NCBI RefSeq assembly: GCF_000276665.1
Contig: NW_004955417.1
Location: 28,376,145-28,440,144 of the forward strand
DNA: 64,000 nucleotides
Reading direction: 5' to 3'
Origin: Chinchilla lanigera
Lineage: Eukaryota > Chordata > Mammalia > Rodentia > Chinchillidae
In this document: positions 57,781-64,000 of the stretch, one piece after another
Numbering within the stretch: position 1 is the first letter of the stretch
Layout: every line of letters starts with the position of its first letter
Notes under the pieces: model-generated
The model's database searches: none
What the model saw: the letters and a program-made list of their open reading frames with translations, nothing else
Told to the model about the DNA's origin: nothing
Program-made: the position numbers and the translations under genes

Positions 57781-60488
57781 ACAAAAATGAAAACTGAAAG
57801 AAAAGGAAAAGCAGGGAAAGCGGGTGTGCCGGTGGGGTGTGGTGGAGCTCCTAGGCCGGGGCCAGGGTTGTCTCTGGGTGGGCAGCATGGGGCAGTCGAG
57901 CCCCTGGGGTCTTCATGCTCAGCCTGGGCTGCAGCCTCGCAGGCAGCTCCCTGACAAGATGCTGTGCTCCATTCGGAGGAGCCCCCGAGACACGGGCCAG
58001 CCGCAGGGCTCGCACGCAACACCGCCTTCTCCGGAACATTGCAGGATGGAGGCTGGAATACTCAGCCAGCACTGGCACAGGACTGGTCCTGGGGGGACAG
58101 GCAGAGGCCTCTGGGTGTCTCTGGGGGGTAGAGGACCCCAGGGCAGGGTTGATGGCTCCGGTGGAGGCCTAGGAACAAGGGAAGGCACACTGCCCAGTGC
58201 AACCAGGGGCTTCTCCTTCCCAGACTGTCCAGGGGTTGTGGGGCTGAGGCCAAGGAAGGTGGAGCTCTGAAGTCGGGCGAGGCTGAGGCAGGACAGGGCC
58301 CAGGGGCCCAGGGCTGCCAGGCCTGACATCTTTTGTGCTCAGTCTGGACTTCTTGGCCGTTTTCTCCTCTTCAGTCTCCTCCAGATCTCCAGCGGGTTGA
58401 GCTCTGCGGATGTGAGTTTGGAGAAAGGGACCCATGTTCTGCAGGCCTCGCCCTCCATGGGCACTCCTGCTGGGTGGGTGGTGCCAGCTGAACACAGAGG
58501 GCCCCCCGTCTATCCTGGGGCGCTGGAGCTGAGCCAGGGCAGCCCTGGTGTGGCAACCCCCGCCCACACCTGCGTTCTTTCCCCAGCTGATGTCACCTGG
58601 GCTTGGCAGGACTGGAAATTGCCCCTTCCTGTTCATTCAAAAGCAGGAAAACCCTGGAGAGGTCACAAGACGGCCCAGTCCTCTGGGGGCAGAGGCCATG
58701 GCTCATCACTGAGGCCCCAGACAGCGTTTCAGGGGGTGACAACTGGGACAGTGATTTCCCACAGGAGCTGCTGCTAAAGGGGTGCTGGTTTCCTTTTGGG
58801 GCAACAAAGCGTCTGGGAACTGGGTATCTAAATGTCCCTTCATGGATGGGGCTTTCTGTGTGAGGAGTGTCCCACCAGAATAAGAGAAGGACACTTATAC
58901 ACACAGGCCAGGAACAAATCACCCTGCAGGTTGCTAAGTGCAGCCCTTGTGCTCTGAGGTGCTCTTACAATGTGCCTGAGAAGGAGCCATCTGGGCTGAA
59001 CCAGACTATTTTTACTAAGAAAAGAAATAACCATCTCAGAAGTAACTGAACTGAACTTTTAAAGAAGCTCTAACTATTGGAAACTTGCTACTAAAGTGAG
59101 TTAAAATCTGTCTGCCTCTAAGAGAGACAGGACACAGGCAGGGGCAAAGGGCTGCCCGCCCAGCGGCCGGAGTGAAAAGGGTATCTATCAGGCCCCATGC
59201 AGAGTCTGGCAGGGACAGCCCCAGACAGCGTGGTCTCCTTCACAGCACGGCCGCTGTGTTGTCCGGGACGCATGAAGGGTAAGGTGCTGTGTAGGACGCA
59301 GCAGTGTCTGGGATTACCGCAGACCTGGGCTGTGAATATTCAAACTCCGAACTTGGTGAGCACCGGGAGGGATGGCACAGGAAACCTAGGAAACATTTCA
59401 CAGTCTTCCAGTTGAAGAAACCTGTTCGTACGCGGTGATGTAAAAGTGAGAAGTAAGTTCTCCCTGGAAAGCCCTGCTGACCCGCAGGTTCTGTGTCCGA
59501 GCCCGAGGACTTGGATCGGAGTGGAGAGGACAACTGATCCGCATTTCCAGGCACTCGCCCGTCTGTCCACCACATGGCTGGATGCAGCATTGTGCTTCCT
59601 TCTGCGGGGAAGGAAGGGGAGAAACCAGACATCCCGGCTTCTGGCCGCTCTCAGCTTCTCCCTTGCTCCCTGAGAAACTGGGGCCCCCCTCTTCTGTGCT
59701 TGGGTGTCAGAAAGCCTTGTGGTGGCATCAGGAAAGATATCTGTGCTGTCCCCAGGAAGCCATGGCACAGGGAAAAGTGAACTAGGTCTTCCCTCTCATC
59801 CTCAGCGCAGTGGAAACACCCTAGCCCGGGCCGAGTCCTCAGAGAGCTGCCTGCCTGGCTGCTCACCTTCTGGGGGTGGTGAGGACCTCCAGTGCTTCCC
59901 ACAGGTCTGGCTCAGTCCAGGCAGCAGCCAGGGACACCAGGGTATTGAGGGACAAACGTGACAGTGGCTGGGAGAGGCCAAGAGGACCGGAAGCTTCATC
60001 CTTGGCAGGGCAGAGAGGATACATAGCCTGGACATGGCACGGAGGCTGTGGAGAACACGCACGGTCCCAGGAAATACTGAAGGCCAGGCAAGGAGGGGCC
60101 CACGCCAGCTCCTCCACCGAACTCCAGGCTGCGATTTCCCTGAGCGTGGGGAGGGGTGTGGGTTGCTCAAGATGAAGTTGAAGCTGAGACCTGGGGGCGC
60201 CAAGCTCCAAACTCTCCTCCTCCTCCCTCCTTTCCTGGGGGTTTATTAGGCAGCCAGGCAAATCGGTGTGCAAAACCTAGGCTTGCTGCAGGACAGCTGG
60301 TTACAGGGCACGTTATACAGTTTTGCAGGCGTGCACAGATCTGCATTTGCACAGCAATGAATTACATGAGACAAGCTGAGGGCTCCCGGGGGTGGCTCAA
60401 GCCCTGCAGGACCCTCTGTAGGGGTAAGGAGCCCGCCTTGTAGCCTGTGGGTTTGCACGGAGCCACCCACCTCCTGGGCTGCTGCTAC

Positions 60489-60491
<3 letters not shown>
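57781..60491. other. Unique GC-rich DNA
   Basis: Many overlapping frames on both strands (up to 155 codons) reflect the GC content. No splice pattern, domain or repeat was recognised. Confidence 0.4.
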
Positions 60492-60538
<47 letters not shown>

Positions 60539-60738
60539 NNNNNNNNNNNNNNNNNNNNNNNNNNNNNNNNNNNNNNNNNNNNNNNNNNNNNNNNNNNNNN
60601 NNNNNNNNNNNNNNNNNNNNNNNNNNNNNNNNNNNNNNNNNNNNNNNNNNNNNNNNNNNGAGAGAGAGAGAGGGAGTGGAGAGGGAGAGGGGGAGGGAGA
60701 GGGAGAAGGAGAGGGAGAGGGAGAAGGGAGAGAGAGGG
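60492..60738. repeat. (GA)n/(GGGA)n tract with a 121-N assembly gap
   Basis: Pure (GA)n runs from about 60,492 into a block of N at 60,539-60,659. On the other side a short (GA)n gives way to GGGAGA/GGAGAA units to about 60,738. The gap length may not be real. Confidence 0.95.
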
Positions 60739-62385
60739 GGACGTTCAACCTTTGGTTCTCCACTCCAGGGCAGCATTGATTTTCTGCTGGAAGGAGATGG
60801 ACAGACCTTTCTCCAGTACCCTGCAGGCAGATGGAGCTTTAGACCCTGCTTTGTGAGCAAGGGCCTGATTCAGGGAACACAGAAAGCAGCCCGCTTGTCC
60901 TAGCACGTTCATGTTTCACTGTTAGCTGTTCACGAAGATCCGACAGACCGAGACTGCGCCACGGGATGGGTCTCAGCAAGCCCAGTGATCGCTGCTGCTA
61001 ATTGGCCCTGCCGTCCGTCCACCGTGCAGCCCGAGCTAGCTCATTCTGAGGGTAGTGCCAGCCCACAGATGCGGAAATAATTACTCTCCAAAACCAGGCG
61101 TGAGGCTCTTTTCCAGGGGATTCACCTTGAAGACGCGAATGTTGTCTCTTTTGAAATGTGATTTGCAAAAATAAAGAATATTGGAAAATGCTTCAATCTG
61201 GAGCTGTCTCTTACAGGAGTTTCTGGAAACCTCACTCCTGCCTTTCAGGCGTCAAAGGCTTGTCAGCAGCATTGCACGAAGGGAAAAACCTTGACAGAGC
61301 CTTCCCTTGCCCTAAAAGAGGTCCATCCACAATGTGGTAAATTTGTAGTTGTGTTAAAGCTGAGAACTTGGGTTTAATTATTTTGAAATTGGGTTCTCAA
61401 GGGTCCCATCATTTGTCAAATGAAATGTGAAATCCCTTGTGGGGCTTTCATAAAGGCTGGAACCACACAGCCCAACAGCCACAGGTCCAGTGTGAGACTG
61501 TGACTGTTATTCCACGTAAATCCCATAGAATACAGTGCTTGGATAAAGGAGAATTTCCAGGCTCCGGCGTGAGTGGAAACGGGTTTGTGAGCACACTGAC
61601 TCACTTGGGATCGGTTGCCTGAGAAGTCTCTGGAAGGGACGTGTGCTGAGCTGCTCCTAATGAACAGCACTCATGGCAATTTGAAAACTTGAAAGTCTGC
61701 TTCACATTAGTTACTGGAAGTGTCCAGTGCTAGCTGAGGAAGTATTGATTTACTCAGAGTGCACCTTTGGTATTTTGGAAAGAATCGACGTCAGCGGTGC
61801 ATTTTACTTACAGGGGTGGGGGTGAGTTTGGAAGGAGACCAGGGGAGTCCTTGGAGGAGGGGGACCTGGTACTTCTGCATCCAAGCCTTCACCACCCACA
61901 CAAGTCTGGTGGGTTGAAGAGACTGCAGCTGAAGTCAGCGGACAGTGAAGTGCAGGATTTGAAGCAGGGACTGGCACCTGACCCTAGACACCTCCTGCAC
62001 CCCACATATCAGCACAGTGATGCTTGGCTGATGTGGGTAGAGCAGCACTGCGCTGTGAGGTTGGAGAGACTCCTTTCCTGCACCCTGAGGACATCCTGCC
62101 ACAGTGGCAAGTTGCTGGTCACCAGGATGTGACCCGAAGTGGCCTGAGATGGCTCAGAATGACCAGGGCACCTCGGTAGGAGCCTGTGTTGGGAGAGAAA
62201 TCAGGATGCAGGGAAGATAAGTAGTGTCCAACCCGCTGGGTTTCCTGGCTTATCCTGTAGCTGGGAGACCAGGTGTGGGTGTGGGTTTTTATGTTGAGGG
62301 GTTACATCATTAAGATAAATGGGTACAGGGTTCTGAATTTATGAATTTTACACAAAAATATATTGCCATCTAATCACATGGCCCC
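60739..62385. other. Unique non-coding DNA
   Basis: Nothing recognised; the 121-codon frame at 61,767-62,132 has no family motif. Confidence 0.4.
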
Positions 62386-62493
62386 CAAGAAGAGAGAGAG
62401 AGAGAGAGAAAGAAAAAGAAGGAGAAGAGGAAGAAGAAGAAGAAGCAGAAGAAGAAGAAGGAGGAGGAGGAGGAAGAGGAGGAAGAGGAGGAG

Positions 62494-62524
<31 letters not shown>

Positions 62525-62528
62525 CGGA
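62386..62528. repeat. Purine tract (GA)n to (GAA/GGA)n
   Basis: About 140 bp of nearly pure G/A moving from GA through GAA to GGA units. It gives the Arg/Lys frame on the plus strand and a Leu run on the minus strand. Confidence 0.95.
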
Positions 62529-62989
62529 AAACCTCCTTAAGATCTCTGCTATAATTCTGAGAAAAAATTTCTTCTTCCCTGGGAAATCTGAGTTTTGCTC
62601 CTTGGGCCTTTAATTGATCCACTAAGGCTGAGCCACATTATGAAAGATAACCTACTTTATTTAAAGTCAACTGGCTGTAAATGTTAATTGCAACTACAAA
62701 GTCCTGTCATGGTAACATCTAGACCAAGATTTGACCAAATGACCAGGTACCCACAGCCTGACCAAAATGACAGATGAAAGTAACCTTTGCAGCAGGAAAC
62801 AGGGTTGGCTGGGGGTATAACACGGGACCTCCTGCCTCAGAAACAGGATAATCGCACATTTATCAAAAGCTCAGGGTAGAATGACACAAGGTAGTATGGG
62901 GCATGGCCATAAGGGGGTTTAGATAGGAGACAGAGGGCTCAAGGAGCCAGAGCCCTCATTTCAACATCCAGAGGACCAAGACCAGCATG
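62529..62989. other. Unassigned; may include more ERV pol
   Basis: This stretch lies directly upstream of recognisable retroviral pol and could be decayed RT, but I saw no motif. Confidence 0.3.
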
Positions 62990-64000
62990 GCAGGAAAGGC
63001 CAGGTCCCTTTCAGAGGAATCTCACTTTGCTTCCAGTCAACCACTTCATGCTCGTGTGGAAATTGTGGAGGAGGTATTCTCAAGCTGTGGAGACTTCACA
63101 GACTGTTCTCTAGAAGACCCAGATGGTGAATACTTCACAGACAAGAGCAGGTTGTATTAGATGGGGTCCGCCGAGCAGGCTGTGAGGTGGTGAGGTTGGG
63201 CCCTGTGGTAGCAGCCCAGCCACTGCTTACCAGAACCTCTGCTCGGAGGACTGAGCTAATACCCCAGGCAAGGACACTGTTACTGGCTAAGGACAAAAAG
63301 GTTAACATCTGAACTGATTCCAAGTATGTCTTTGCCGCACTACTTGTTCATAGAGCTATATACAGAGAGAGAGGGCTCCAGACTGCTGGGGGGAAGGAGA
63401 TAAAGTACAAAGAAGAGATTTTACAGCTCCTAGATGCTGTATGGGCACCAAGTTATACACTGCAGGGAACATCAGTGGACTGGTACAATAGAGATAAAAG
63501 GAAACCAAAAGGCAGGCAGAAAAGCAAAATGGCTGCTATGGCAGCACCACAACACAAAAGAGGGGTCCTGGCCCTGCCCTTTTTCCCAGAGCCCCCACTC
63601 CCAGAGATCCCAAGATATGCTTCAATTAAAAAGACACAGTTTGGCGGGGAGCCTGGGGCTATATCAAGGGAGGGTGGTGGAGATTCTCTGACAGGAGACT
63701 GGATATTCCTGAAATGACAGCCTCTAGGTTAGTGAGGCAATTCCATCAAGGGTCTCATGTGGGAAAAACTGCACTAGAGATGTTACTAATTCATCACTTC
63801 TGCATGGCATGGCTCATGTCATCACTTGAGCTGTTTTCTAACAATGCTTAACTTGTGCATTGTTTGAACAACACCAAACAAGGGACCATAGGCCCCCAGA
63901 TATCCAAGATGTGGGTGCCACCCCATGTGAAAGCTTGCTGTGGACTTCACTGAGCTGCCCGGAGTGGGAGGCTGTTGATATATGTTCATGCTAACTTGCA
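62990..64000 (+). pseudogene. Gamma-like ERV pol remnant (RT connection, RNase H, integrase), runs off the window
   Basis: Short blocks in shifting frames follow a gammaretroviral Pol: the end of the RT connection (about 63,050-63,110), and RNase H with the first catalytic Asp in YFTDKS (about 63,135), the Glu in an ELI block (about 63,255) and the Asp in TDSKY (about 63,320). GGKEIKYKEEI (about 63,395) is followed by integrase N-terminal sequence (63,730-63,890) and the first catalytic-core Asp in VDFTEL (about 63,943). Several stops and frameshifts separate them. Nothing of the 41-45 kb element covers this part of Pol, so the relation of the two cannot be judged. Confidence 0.8.

Noticed and set aside
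58169..58636. 155-codon minus-strand frame and neighbours up to 148 codons
   Set aside because: Several frames on both strands are open at once because of GC content; none has a motif.
62363..62622. Arg/Lys-rich plus frame and Leu-rich minus frame
   Set aside because: Both are translations of a purine microsatellite.

Overview
The window is 64 kb of mammalian, non-coding, repeat-rich DNA. I found no intact protein-coding gene and no convincing host exon. The repeats point to a rodent outside the mouse/rat group. 7SL-derived B1-like SINEs carry the ~29-bp internal duplication typical of rodent B1. tRNA-derived ID-like SINEs and a B1+ID composite are present, together with MaLR LTRs, L1, L2 and MIR. 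Castorimorpha (beaver, kangaroo rat, pocket mouse) fits by eye, but the species cannot be fixed from the sequence. One assembly gap of 121 N lies inside a (GA)n tract near 60.6 kb.

Layout. 0-11.8 kb: mostly unique sequence with an ID fragment, MIRs, an L2, two MaLR LTRs and an unexplained perfect 32-bp direct repeat (4.8-5.2 kb). 11.8-13.5 kb: a complete 1.26-kb retroposed unit (12-bp target duplication, poly(A), GC-rich tandem repeats at its 5' end, a broken reading frame) next to a full Tigger-type element. 14-16.5 kb: a SINE cluster. 18-24 kb: MaLR, MIR and an LTR remnant. 24.6-26.6 kb: a 5'-inverted (twin-primed) L1 carrying a nested solo LTR. 28.8-29.3 kb: a mariner-derived element with inverted arms; a second copy lies at 53.9-54.4 kb. 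30.85 kb: a 35-nt piece of U2 snRNA between target duplications. 37-41 kb: an old antisense L1 broken by A-rich DNA and an LTR fragment. 41.3-45.6 kb: a deleted class I endogenous retrovirus with both LTRs, a 4-bp duplication and two divergent protease-RT segments in an abnormal order. 46-49.7 kb: nested MIR/MaLR and L1/Tigger structures. 50-62.5 kb: largely unique, GC-richer DNA with MaLR, B1 and L1 pieces and purine tracts. 62.99 kb to the end: a second degraded retroviral pol (RNase H-integrase) that runs off the window.

Nothing here works as an operon or pathway. The interest lies in the transposition record: nesting orders, target duplications, an inversion, a retroviral mosaic and one or two retroposon types that may be undescribed. 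Family names rest on recognition by eye, not on a database search, and most repeat edges are accurate to about 10-30 bp unless a target duplication fixes them.
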